The notes under the pieces are model-generated. The model searched no databases, was not told the DNA's origin, and saw nothing but the letters and a program-made list of their open reading frames with translations. This document shows, piece after piece, positions 56,981 to 64,000 of a stretch of 64,000 bases of DNA. This stretch comes from JADGGM01 sp035277485. GTDB taxonomy: Bacteria; Gemmatimonadota; Gemmatimonadetes; Gemmatimonadales; Gemmatimonadaceae. A program made the translations under genes and the position numbers. Positions within the stretch are counted from its first letter, which is position 1; each line of letters begins with the position of its first letter. The stretch lies in assembly GCA_035277485.1 (NCBI GenBank), contig DATEKK010000124.1:1-64000 (forward strand). The letters are read 5' to 3'.

Positions 56981-57831
56981 TGCGTGCGATCGGGTTGGAG
57001 TATCATGATGTCGTCGCCGGCGACGACTTCGATGCCAGCGGTTTTCCGGGCGCAGCCGCCGCGAGCTACAAGCTCACGGTGCCCAGTTTCAACGCGCACC
57101 TGCGCGCGATCGCCGCGACGGGCGTTCGCGTGGCGCGCGCGGATGCGATGCCGCCGGCGACCGCTGGCACGATGCCCGTGTTGCTCACCTTCGATGACGG
57201 CGGCTCGAGCGCGCTCTCCGGCACGAGCGGATGCCTCGCCCGGTTCGGGTGGGCGGGACATTTCCTGGTGACGACATCGCGCATCGGCACGCACGGGTTT
57301 CTCGACGCGGCGCAGATCCGCGCCGTGCACGCGGCCGGCCACGTCATTGGCAGCCACTCGTGCACGCACCCGCTGCGATTTTCTGCGTTAGGCAGGCCGG
57401 CGATGCTGCGCGAATGGGCGGACAGCCGCGATGCGCTCGAGCAGATCCTCGGCGCGCCGGTGACCGTCGCGTCTGTGCCGGGCGGCTATTTCCGCCGGAT
57501 CGCAGCGGAGACGGCGGCGGACGCGGGTTTGCGCACGCTGTTCACGTCCGAGCCGGTGTCGAGCGTGCGGACCGTCGCCGGTTGCACGGTGCTCGGACGG
57601 TGTTCGATCCGGCGCGCGACGACGCCGGAGGAAGCCGCGGCGCTCGCAGCGGGGCAGCTCGGTCCCCGCGCCCGGCAGTGGGTCGTGTGGAACGCGAAGA
57701 AAGCGATGAAAGCCGCCGGCGGACGCGTCTACCTGTCCGCGCGCGAATGGCTGTTCGAGCGCGGCGCAACGGAGCGGCCCGAAGAGGCGGCCGAGTCCGA
57801 GGTGAAGGATCAGCGCTCGCCGCTCGCCTAA
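56980..57831 (+). CDS. polysaccharide deacetylase-family protein (CE4)
   Basis: A 283-residue NodB-type hydrolase with no signal peptide. It shows LTFDDGGSSAL (metal Asp pair), HVIGSHSCTHPLRF (HxxxH) and VPGGYFRRIAAETAADAG. It is translationally coupled to the formyltransferase. In the ArnA/ArnD system a formyltransferase and a CE4 deformylase act in sequence on a sugar, and the same logic may hold here. The C-terminus carries a Lys-rich segment. Confidence 0.82.
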   Translation: MRAIGLEYHDVVAGDDFDASGFPGAAAASYKLTVPSFNAHLRAIAATGVRVARADAMPPATAGTMPVLLTFDDGGSSALSGTSGCLARFGWAGHFLVTTSRIGTHGFLDAAQIRAVHAAGHVIGSHSCTHPLRFSALGRPAMLREWADSRDALEQILGAPVTVASVPGGYFRRIAAETAADAGLRTLFTSEPVSSVRTVAGCTVLGRCSIRRATTPEEAAALAAGQLGPRARQWVVWNAKKAMKAAGGRVYLSAREWLFERGATERPEEAAESEVKDQRSPLA

Positions 57832-57854
57832 CGGTGGCCGCGCCGTGTGCGCGC

Positions 57855-59057
57855 TCAACGTTGGGCGACGCCGTACTTGGCGAGAATCGCGCGTACTTTG
57901 TCGAGCGGGATTGCTTGGGCGGTGTGGCCGTTGCTCGTGACCGTCGTCGCCATGAACAACGAGTTGTAGATCGCTTCCTCCGTCGACTCGATGACCGCCT
58001 CGAAGAGCGGCGACATGTCATCGTTGGATAGATCGGCTGTTGGGCGCGCCACCGGAGGCTGCGGCGCGGTACCTGGAGCCGCAAGAGTGATGTGCCGCCG
58101 GACCTGCTCGGCGGTGGAGAACGCGATCACATAGTCGCCGGATCCGTTGGACTCGTCCGAACCCGTACGCGCGAGGCCGGACATGGCGCGCGCCGCAAGG
58201 CGTTGTACGTTGCGGTCCGATAGCGGCGCATCCGTCGCGACGACGATCATGATCGAGCCGTCGCCGCGCTCGGCGGCCACGTCGTTCTTGAACGAGTAGC
58301 TGCCTAACTCGCGGCCGACGGGGGCGCCGAGCACCTGGAGGACGCCGCCGAAGTTGGACTGGACGAGGACGCCGACGGTCCAGCCGCCCAGTGACTGCGG
58401 CAACACGCGGGACGCGGTGCCGATTCCACCCTTCCAGCCGAATGCGCGCGTGCCGGCGCCTGCGCCGACGCTGCCTTCGGCGACCGGCCCGCTCGACGCC
58501 GAGGCGAGCGCGCGGTGCACATCATCGGGCGTGATGGGTCGCGAGCGGATGGCGTTGAGCGATCCATCGTTCGTCTCGCCGACCACCGGATTGATGGACA
58601 CGACGCTTTGCATGCCCGGTTGGGCGAGCAGTTCGGCGACGAGTGCGTCGGCGGCGCGCCACACGCACAACGTGCAGGTGAGCAGGATGGGCGTCTCGAG
58701 CTCGCCTAACTCGTTGACCTGCGTGGCGCCCACGAGCTTGCCGAACGCGTTGCCCACGTACACCGCGGCCGGCACGCGATCGAAGAACATATTGCCCGCG
58801 TGCGGGAGGATGGCGGTGATGCCCGTGTGCACCGAATCTCCCTGTGTGATCGTGACCTGCCCAACGAGCACACCGTGCACGTCGGTGATGCCGTCGAGCG
58901 GACCGGGTTGGAAGATTCCCGGCTTGACACCCAAGGCACGGGCGCGCACGCGCGCCTCTTGTGGGTGGATCGCGTGCGGCGCGAGCGCGAGACACACCGC
59001 GGCGGCGACAAGGCCGAGCGCGATGGTGCGATGCAGAAGCACAGGATGAGATCGCAT
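57855..59057 (-). CDS. P1-family (DmpA-type) aminopeptidase, exported
   Basis: A 400-residue N-terminal nucleophile hydrolase with a signal peptide (MRSHPVLLHRTIALGLVAAAVCLALAPHA). Family landmarks: PGPLDGITDVHGVLVGQVTI, NELGELETPILLT, GSVGAGAGTRAFGWKGGIGTASR, and the autocleavage site GDG|SIMIVVATDAPL where the serine (about residue 266) becomes the N-terminal nucleophile of the beta subunit. Such enzymes release N-terminal D- or beta-amino acids. That beta-amino-acid link makes its presence in the same genome region as kamA worth noting, though the genes are 43 kb apart. The start at 59057 has a weak ribosome site. Confidence 0.85.
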   Translation of the reverse strand: MRSHPVLLHRTIALGLVAAAVCLALAPHAIHPQEARVRARALGVKPGIFQPGPLDGITDVHGVLVGQVTITQGDSVHTGITAILPHAGNMFFDRVPAAVYVGNAFGKLVGATQVNELGELETPILLTCTLCVWRAADALVAELLAQPGMQSVVSINPVVGETNDGSLNAIRSRPITPDDVHRALASASSGPVAEGSVGAGAGTRAFGWKGGIGTASRVLPQSLGGWTVGVLVQSNFGGVLQVLGAPVGRELGSYSFKNDVAAERGDGSIMIVVATDAPLSDRNVQRLAARAMSGLARTGSDESNGSGDYVIAFSTAEQVRRHITLAAPGTAPQPPVARPTADLSNDDMSPLFEAVIESTEEAIYNSLFMATTVTSNGHTAQAIPLDKVRAILAKYGVAQR

Positions 59058-59286
59058 GCGTGATGTAACTCTCGAGAACAGTTCGATTGGGGACTTGACA
59101 GCTAACGCCGTAGAGTATAAACTCGGCGGCCCTGGGAGTCGCGTCCCGATGTTTGCCAGTCGTTGCCCGCGCCGGTGTGCGCGTGCGAACGGCAGCATCC
59201 CATGCGTACGAGCGCATCGGATGTCCATCGGGGACGCGACTTTCTGTTTTCTGGAACCTCATGTCGGCTTTCGCGTTAGGACTGTG

Positions 59287-59448
59287 ATGATTTCTTCGTT
59301 CGTGACCGACAACGACTTCGAGTCGATGGCGCTCGAGGCGCACGCCCCGGTGAAAATCGGGCGTTGCGACCGCGTCGCGTCGGTCAGGACACGCGCGTAC
59401 CAAACGCTCGGCAGCACCACAAGCGATACAGGCGGGAACGCTCCCTAG
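59287..59448 (+). pseudogene. thioredoxin N-terminal remnant
   Basis: The first 22 codons read MISSFVTDNDFESMALEAHAPV, which matches the N-terminus of typical thioredoxins (V-T-D-x-x-F-E ... P-V). The expected next part (LVDFWAEWCGPC) is replaced by KIGRCDRVASVR and unrelated sequence to a stop at 59448. No trace of the active site or the C-terminal half is present on either strand. This is either a truncated and decayed thioredoxin gene or a chance short ORF; the match is too regular to ignore. Confidence 0.45.
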
Positions 59449-59482
59449 CGGTCTTCGGGCCGCCGGATCGGAGCGAGATGTT

Positions 59483-59514
59483 GCGCCCCGCCTTGCCACG
59501 AGCAGGCGGGGCGC
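59483..59514 (+). terminator. hairpin before the rsr region
   Basis: A 10-bp stem (GCGCCCCGCC, 59483-59492, with 59505-59514) followed by TTT. The loop can fold further with a 3-bp inner stem. It separates the 59.1-59.5 kb remnant from the rsr upstream region. Confidence 0.55.
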
Positions 59515-59557
59515 TTTGTCGTTAGGCAGCTGAAATTGCAGGTTTGGGCAGGAGCAG

Positions 59558-59765
59558 GCACGGATGCAGATCCGTCACCGACCGGCGGGGCCAAGGCACT
59601 CGAGCAATGGAACGCGACTCCCATGCTCGGTACGTGCCGACCGCAATCGTCGGCGGTGGCGGTTGTTCGTTCGTCGTGCGCGGGTCGCCGCCGGTGGGTT
59701 ATCGACAAATCCCTTGTTGGATCCCGGTTTCGAACCCGGGGGCCCACGGCACCATTCATCCGCGC
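59558..59765 (+). ncRNA. candidate Y RNA upstream of rsr (unproven)
   Basis: This non-coding stretch directly upstream of the Ro60 gene is rich in secondary structure. An 8-9 bp pairing with one mismatch joins GCACGGATG (58-66) and CATCCGCGC (59757-59765), which would close a stem. Inside are a long irregular hairpin at about 59594-59638 (GGCAC...GTGCC and CGAGCA.TGG / CCATGCTCG) and a hairpin at 59724-59741 with the tRNA T-loop-like core GGTTTCGAACC. Bacterial Y RNAs are often encoded beside rsr and some contain a tRNA-like module. I cannot confirm the conserved Ro-binding helix by eye, so this is a hypothesis about a specific interval. Confidence 0.25.
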
Positions 59766-59799
59766 ACGATGAACACCTACCTCGACCATGGAGGGCGAG

Positions 59800-61461
59800 A
59801 TGATCGATTTCACGCAACACGTCGCGACTCGCCTCAGGCGGCTGGTGACGCCTTCGGCCGAGCCCATTCCGGGAACGTCGCAGGTGCCCAACGATGCCGG
59901 CGGGTACGTGTGGGCGGTGGACGCGTGGGTCCGATTGGACCGGTTCCTCGTGCTCGGCACCGAGGGCGGGACGTTCTATGTGGGCGAGCGTCCACTGACG
60001 CGCGAGAACGCGGCCGCGGTCACTGCGTGCCTGACGGAAGACGGGCCGCGCGTGGTAAGGCGCGTGGTCGATGTGAGTCTGTCGGGGCGGGCGCCCGGGA
60101 ACGATCCGGCGTTGTTCGTGCTCGCGATGGCGGCCGCCGCGCAGGATGCGGCGACGCGCGATGCGGCGTTAGGCGCGCTCCACGTCGTGGCCCGCACGGG
60201 CACGCACTTGTTTCACTGGCTGCAGTACGTGACCGCGTTCCGAGGATGGGGACGTGGGGTGCGACGGGCGGTGGCGCGCTGGTACACGGCCAAGCGTCCG
60301 GCAGACCTCGCGTACCAGGTGCTCAAGTATCGCACGCGCGATGGGTGGTCACACGCCGACGCGCTGCGACTCGCGCACCCCAAGGCGCCGTCGGACACGC
60401 ATCACGTGCTGTTCAAGCATGTGTTGGACCGAGGGGAGCAGCACGGCGAGCACGAGCGCCGCGCGGATCCCGATGTGATGGGGCGGATTGCCGCGGTGCG
60501 ATCGATCCGCACGATGTCGCCGGTGCAGGCGGCCGCAGTGATCCGGATTTACCGGCTCACGCGCGAGATGGTGCCCACGGAGCTGCTCGCGGCTCCGGCG
60601 GTGTGGGCGGCGTTGCTGGACCGCATGCCGCTCGCGGCGATGGTGCGAAGCCTCGCTGTGATGACGGCGGTCGGGTTGGTCACGCCGGGGAGCGAGGCGG
60701 CGCGGTACGTGGTCGGTCGGTTAGGCGACGCCGACGCGGTGCGGCGGGCGCGGGTGCACCCGGTGGCGATGCTCTCGGCGCTCAAGGTGTATGCGAGCGG
60801 GCACGGCGAGAAGGGTCACCGGACGTGGGCACCGGTGCCACAGGTGGTGGACGCTCTGGATGGCGCCTTCTATCTGGCGTTCGAGAACGTGCGGCCGTCG
60901 GGCAAGCGCATCATGCTCGCGCTGGATGTGTCGGGCTCGATGGTGAGCCCGGTACTGGGCCTGCGCCATCTGTCGTGCCGCGAAGCGGCGGCCGCGATGG
61001 CGCTGGTGACGGCGGCGTCCGAGCCGGCGCACCGGTTCGTGGCGTTCACGAAGGGGACGTACCCGTCGCGGTGGCGGGCGCAGTACGGCACGCAGTTCGA
61101 CACCGGCCTAACGGAGCTCGCGATCTCGCCGCGACAGCGGTTGGATGACGTGCTCCGCGCGACGGGCGCGCTCGCGTTCGGCGGCACGGATTGCGCGCTG
61201 CCGATGGTGGAAGCGCGCGCACATAAGTGGGCGGTGGATGCGTTCGTCGTGTACACCGACAACGAAACGTGGGCCGGGCCCGTGCACCCGGCGCAGGCAC
61301 TCCGCGCGTATCGGGAGCGGATGGGCATCGCGGCGAAGCTGGTGGTCGTGGCGATGGCGTCAAACGGGTTCAGCATCGCGGACCCGGACGACGCAGGCAT
61401 GTTGGACGTGGTCGGGTTCGATGCGGCCACGCCGCAGGTCGTGAGCGACTTCCTCAGTTAG
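59800..61461 (+). CDS. rsr: Ro60 orthologue (Rsr), TROVE and vWA domains
   Basis: A 553-residue ring-shaped RNA-binding protein. The start ATG follows GGAGGG. The TROVE domain shows QVPNDAGGYVWAVDAWVRLDRFLVLGTEGGTFYV, RTGTHLFHWLQYV, and KYRTRDGWSHADALRLAHPKAPS, all close in wording to vertebrate Ro60. The C-terminal von Willebrand A domain has the MIDAS motif DVSGSM (about residue 375), GGTDCALPM, VYTDNETWAGPVHPAQALR and MASNGFSIADPDDAGMLDVVGFD. Ro proteins bind Y RNAs and misfolded RNAs and guide exonucleases, such as PNPase, to structured RNA. The match is strong across the whole length. The gene is flanked by structured non-coding regions. Confidence 0.95.
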   Translation: MIDFTQHVATRLRRLVTPSAEPIPGTSQVPNDAGGYVWAVDAWVRLDRFLVLGTEGGTFYVGERPLTRENAAAVTACLTEDGPRVVRRVVDVSLSGRAPGNDPALFVLAMAAAAQDAATRDAALGALHVVARTGTHLFHWLQYVTAFRGWGRGVRRAVARWYTAKRPADLAYQVLKYRTRDGWSHADALRLAHPKAPSDTHHVLFKHVLDRGEQHGEHERRADPDVMGRIAAVRSIRTMSPVQAAAVIRIYRLTREMVPTELLAAPAVWAALLDRMPLAAMVRSLAVMTAVGLVTPGSEAARYVVGRLGDADAVRRARVHPVAMLSALKVYASGHGEKGHRTWAPVPQVVDALDGAFYLAFENVRPSGKRIMLALDVSGSMVSPVLGLRHLSCREAAAAMALVTAASEPAHRFVAFTKGTYPSRWRAQYGTQFDTGLTELAISPRQRLDDVLRATGALAFGGTDCALPMVEARAHKWAVDAFVVYTDNETWAGPVHPAQALRAYRERMGIAAKLVVVAMASNGFSIADPDDAGMLDVVGFDAATPQVVSDFLS

Positions 61462-61463
61462 GC

Positions 61464-61548
61464 GTAGGTGCGCGCGCACCACGCCGACGGCGGCGGTGCT
61501 CGCGGGGCAGCACGGTGGGCCGCGCGCGGTGCGCGGTCCACCACCTAC
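61464..61548 (+). other. structured spacer directly after rsr
   Basis: 85 bases whose ends pair: a 7-bp stem (GTAGGTG with CACCTAC), an asymmetric internal loop, then an 8-bp GC stem (CGCGCACC with GGTGCGCG) and an apical hairpin GTGCT...AGCAC. The size and closed-end architecture are those of a small RNA or a 3'-UTR element. It begins two bases past the rsr stop. I see no Ro-binding consensus, so it could equally be an mRNA-stabilising element between rsr and the next gene. Confidence 0.3.
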
Positions 61549-61566
61549 ACTCAACTCGAGAGACAC

Positions 61567-61890
61567 ATGTTGAACCGGGTCCGGGCGTTTTTGGAGCCCG
61601 TCGAGGACGAAGAACCGCCGTACGGCGACTTCGTCGTCGTCTCCGGACCGTTCGGGTCGTTGTGCGTGACGCGCGACGTGGCGCGTGACATCGAGCGGGT
61701 GCTCGATCGCCGGTGGCGGCCGCGGTGGGTGGTGTTCCGCGACCGGGTCGGCTCTCGCGTCCGCGTGCGCACGAAGGAGATTCGGCTGGTGGTGGAGTCG
61801 ACCGCCGCTCAACGGGCTGGTGATCGTCGGATGGATCGGGCGCGTCGGAAGGAGGAAAAGGCCGATCGCCGCCCGTGGGAGGATGACTGA
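61567..61890 (+). CDS. protein of unknown function, 107 aa
   Basis: The ATG at 61567 follows a GAGAG ribosome site. The product is a small basic protein: an acidic N-terminal part (FLEPVEDEEPPYGDFVVVSGPFGSLCVT), strands, and a basic tail (MDRARRKEEKADRRPWEDD). No motif is recognised. It lies 100 bases after rsr in the same direction, so it may be co-transcribed with it; this makes it worth testing as an RNA-handling partner. Confidence 0.6.
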   Translation: MLNRVRAFLEPVEDEEPPYGDFVVVSGPFGSLCVTRDVARDIERVLDRRWRPRWVVFRDRVGSRVRVRTKEIRLVVESTAAQRAGDRRMDRARRKEEKADRRPWEDD

Positions 61891-61976
61891 GGATCGGTTG
61901 GCACTCGTTGCCACAGCGTGAACGTGGCGCTATTTCTGTCCGCCACCGATCCGATCTCTCTCACTCCATCGACACC

Positions 61977-64000
61977 ATGAGAACAACGCGTTGTGCTGTC
62001 GTGTTCGCCGCGGCCATGCTCTCGGCATCGGCTGCGGCGACACAGCAATCGCGACGGCAGTCGCGCGCGGCCACCCCCGACACGACGGCTCAGGCAACGC
62101 CGCTCGACCACTTCATGAAGGGGTTCAGCCTGCGGTCGATCGGTCCCGCGGCGTACAGCGGACGCGTCACGGCGTTCGCAGTGCCCACTCCGTATCACAA
62201 CACGATCTACGTAGGCGCTGCCGGCGGCGGCGTATGGAAGACGTCCAACGACGGCATCACGTGGCGAGACATCGGCGACTCGCTCGGCGTCACGACGATC
62301 GGCGATATCGCGGTGGCGCCGTCGGACACGAACGTCGTGTGGGTCGGCACGGGCGAGAAGAACAGCCTGCGGTCGCAGTCGTGGGGCAACGGGGTACACA
62401 AGTCGACCGATGGCGGACGCACGTGGCACCACATGGGACTGGCCGACACGAAAGCGATCGGCAAGATCGTGATCGATCCACGCGATCCGAACACGGTGTA
62501 CGTCGCGGCGTTGGGCCACTTGTGGGGGCCTAACGCAGAGCGCGGCGTGTTCAAGACCACCGACGGCGGCGCCACGTGGACCAAGGTGTTGTTCGTGGAC
62601 GACAGCACGGGGTTCGTGGACCTCGTGATGAGCCCGGGCAATCCCGACGTGCTCTACGCGGCGGCGTGGCACCGCGTGCGGTTGGGCGGGTCGCACATGC
62701 AGGGCGTGGGCGCCGGCAGCGGCATCTACCGCACCGTCGACGGCGGCCACACCTGGCAGCGCCTAACGGACGCCACTCGGCGCAACGGGCTGCCGAACGG
62801 ACATATGGGCCGGATCGGTCTCGCCGTGACGGCGGCGGATCCGCACACCGTGTATGCCATGATCCAGGTGGACGAGGGCGTGACCGATGCCCAACAGGGC
62901 CGCTACGGCGGCGTGTTCCGGTCCACGGACGATGGCACATCGTGGACGCAGGTGAACGATCTGCAAGCCGTGCCGCACTACTATTACGACGCGATCGTGG
63001 CCGACCCGACGAACGCCGACCACGTGTACGTGTTGTTCTCGCCGATGCTCGAGTCGAAGGACGGCGGCAAGACGTTCGCGCACGACTCACTCCACCTGGT
63101 GCACGTGGACAACCACGCGCTCTGGATCGATCCCGCCGATGCGCACCACATGCTCCTCGGCAACGACGGCGGGGTGTATCTCACGCGCGACGGCGGCAAG
63201 GCGTGGGCGCACATGGTGCTGCCCATTGGACAATTCTACACGGTGATCGTGGACAGCTCGGTGACGCCGTACCGGATCTGCGGCGGCCTGCAGGACAACG
63301 GTGTGTGGTGCGGTCCGAGCGCGACGCGCGATACGTTAGGCATTACGGATGCGGACTGGTATCCGGTGGATGGCGGCGACGGGATGTGGGTCCAGATTCC
63401 GTGGAACGACCCCTACACGGTCTACTCCGAGTACCAGTTCGGCAGCATGACGAGGTTCGATTTGCGCACGTCCAAACGCGACGAGATCAAGCCGTTGGCA
63501 TTGGACGCCGGCGAGGGCAGCGGCTACGACTTCACGTGGGGTTGGACCGCTCCCATCCTGTTGTCGCAGCACGATCCGACCGTGCTGTACGTGGGTGCGA
63601 ATCATCTCATCCGCATGACCGATCGCGGCGACAACTGGAAGATTCTGGGACCGGACATGACGCGCGCGACGCGCGAGCATCCGGCGCCCGAAGAAGGTAA
63701 TACATCATATCATGCGCTGTTTTCCATCGCCGAGAGTCCGCGGAACGCCGCGATTCTGTGGACGGGCAGCGATGATGGGCTGGTGTGGGTGTCGCGCGAC
63801 ACCGGCGCGACGTGGACGAACACCACAGCCAATTTCCCCAAAGGGGCGCCGACCGATTGCTTTGTCTCGACGATCGTCGCCTCGCGCTATGCGGACGGCA
63901 CGGCGTATCTCACGTACGATTGCCACAGCCGCGATGATTATCGGCCGCACGCATACCAGACCACGGATTTCGGTAAGACCTGGACGGCGTTGCCGATCAC
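61977..64000 (+). CDS. exported Asp-box (BNR/sortilin-like) repeat protein, 3' end missing
   Basis: The gene runs off the window edge after 674 codons. It begins with a signal peptide (MRTTRCAVVFAAAMLSASAAA). The rest is a multi-bladed beta-propeller with Asp-box repeats (S/T-x-D-x-G-x-T-W), for example KTSNDGITW, KSTDGGRTW, KTTDGGATW, RTVDGGHTW, RSTDDGTSW, LTRDGGKAW, RMTDRGDNW, VSRDTGATW and QTTDFGKTW. Such proteins resemble sortilin/VPS10 propellers and sialidase-like glycosidases and are common in Gemmatimonadota-like genomes. The start has no strong ribosome site. Whether it has a C-terminal domain or membrane anchor cannot be seen. Confidence 0.85.
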   Translation, partial: MRTTRCAVVFAAAMLSASAAATQQSRRQSRAATPDTTAQATPLDHFMKGFSLRSIGPAAYSGRVTAFAVPTPYHNTIYVGAAGGGVWKTSNDGITWRDIGDSLGVTTIGDIAVAPSDTNVVWVGTGEKNSLRSQSWGNGVHKSTDGGRTWHHMGLADTKAIGKIVIDPRDPNTVYVAALGHLWGPNAERGVFKTTDGGATWTKVLFVDDSTGFVDLVMSPGNPDVLYAAAWHRVRLGGSHMQGVGAGSGIYRTVDGGHTWQRLTDATRRNGLPNGHMGRIGLAVTAADPHTVYAMIQVDEGVTDAQQGRYGGVFRSTDDGTSWTQVNDLQAVPHYYYDAIVADPTNADHVYVLFSPMLESKDGGKTFAHDSLHLVHVDNHALWIDPADAHHMLLGNDGGVYLTRDGGKAWAHMVLPIGQFYTVIVDSSVTPYRICGGLQDNGVWCGPSATRDTLGITDADWYPVDGGDGMWVQIPWNDPYTVYSEYQFGSMTRFDLRTSKRDEIKPLALDAGEGSGYDFTWGWTAPILLSQHDPTVLYVGANHLIRMTDRGDNWKILGPDMTRATREHPAPEEGNTSYHALFSIAESPRNAAILWTGSDDGLVWVSRDTGATWTNTTANFPKGAPTDCFVSTIVASRYADGTAYLTYDCHSRDDYRPHAYQTTDFGKTWTALPI

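Noticed and set aside
59716..59745. tRNA T-arm-like GGTTTCGAACC core suggesting a tRNA gene
   Set aside because: The T-stem has a mismatch on either strand and no matching acceptor, D-arm or anticodon arm can be placed within about 80 bases. It is kept only as part of the weak Y RNA idea.
59544..61148. 534-codon plus-strand frame over the start of rsr
   Set aside because: It is out of frame with the Ro60 reading, Gly/Arg-rich and motif-free; the rsr frame is strongly supported.

Overview
The window is dense, GC-rich (about two thirds G+C) bacterial chromosome with roughly 60 protein genes and no rRNA, complete tRNA, CRISPR array, transposase or phage gene that I can recognise. The gene content (GyrA with a GyrA box, an EF-G paralogue, ThyX, trehalose synthesis, 3-hydroxybutyryl-CoA/thiolase genes, many small lipoproteins, ATP-grasp ligases, a Ro60 orthologue, Asp-box repeat proteins) suggests an aerobic soil-type bacterium, possibly Gemmatimonadota. 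That placement is an inference from general resemblance, not a search result.

Layout. 0-3 kb: tiny lipoprotein with a strong terminator, a convergent TPR gene, and a secreted polysaccharide deacetylase. 2.8-10 kb: penicillin-binding protein 1A, an ABC exporter, a YdeP/FdhF-type molybdoenzyme and a thioredoxin-like protein. 10-14.4 kb: OmpR-type regulator, two small unknown genes and a divergent EF-G-like protein. 14.4-18.2 kb: lysine 2,3-aminomutase beside two D-Ala-D-Ala-ligase-like ATP-grasp proteins, with a long structured spacer. 18.3-27.4 kb (minus strand): thyX, FAD-linked oxidase, 3-hydroxyacyl-CoA dehydrogenase, thiolase, isopropylmalate-type dehydrogenase, and a cytochrome c/zinc-ribbon mini-operon. 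27.5-33.5 kb: envelope glycosylation genes, RNase H, an M20 peptidase and a GHMP kinase. 33.7-40.3 kb: otsA-otsB, a phasin/histone-like protein, a CoA-transferase, an orphan adenine methyltransferase, and a sigma/anti-sigma pair. 40.3-46.3 kb: lpdA and sucB, then a run of small metabolic genes. 46.4-57.8 kb: gyrA, threonine-dehydratase-like enzyme, a diguanylate cyclase overlapping a Ser/Thr kinase, a 2-oxoacid dehydrogenase E1 alpha, a PQQ-type sugar dehydrogenase, and a formyltransferase/deacetylase pair. 57.8-64 kb: a DmpA-type peptidase, a thioredoxin remnant, a Ro60 (Rsr) gene with structured flanks, and a truncated Asp-box repeat protein.

Two things stand out. First, the heptamer GTTAGGC (rc GCCTAAC) occurs about 76 times by my manual count, roughly ten times the compositional expectation. 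It occurs on both strands, in every reading frame and between genes, and it forces rare codons (TTA, CTA, AGG). I know of no description of this word; it behaves like an uptake signal, a methylation site or another genome-wide mark. Second, the bacterial Ro60 gene lies between two structured non-coding stretches that could hold a Y RNA. The kamA/ATP-grasp cluster is a third candidate for an undescribed pathway.
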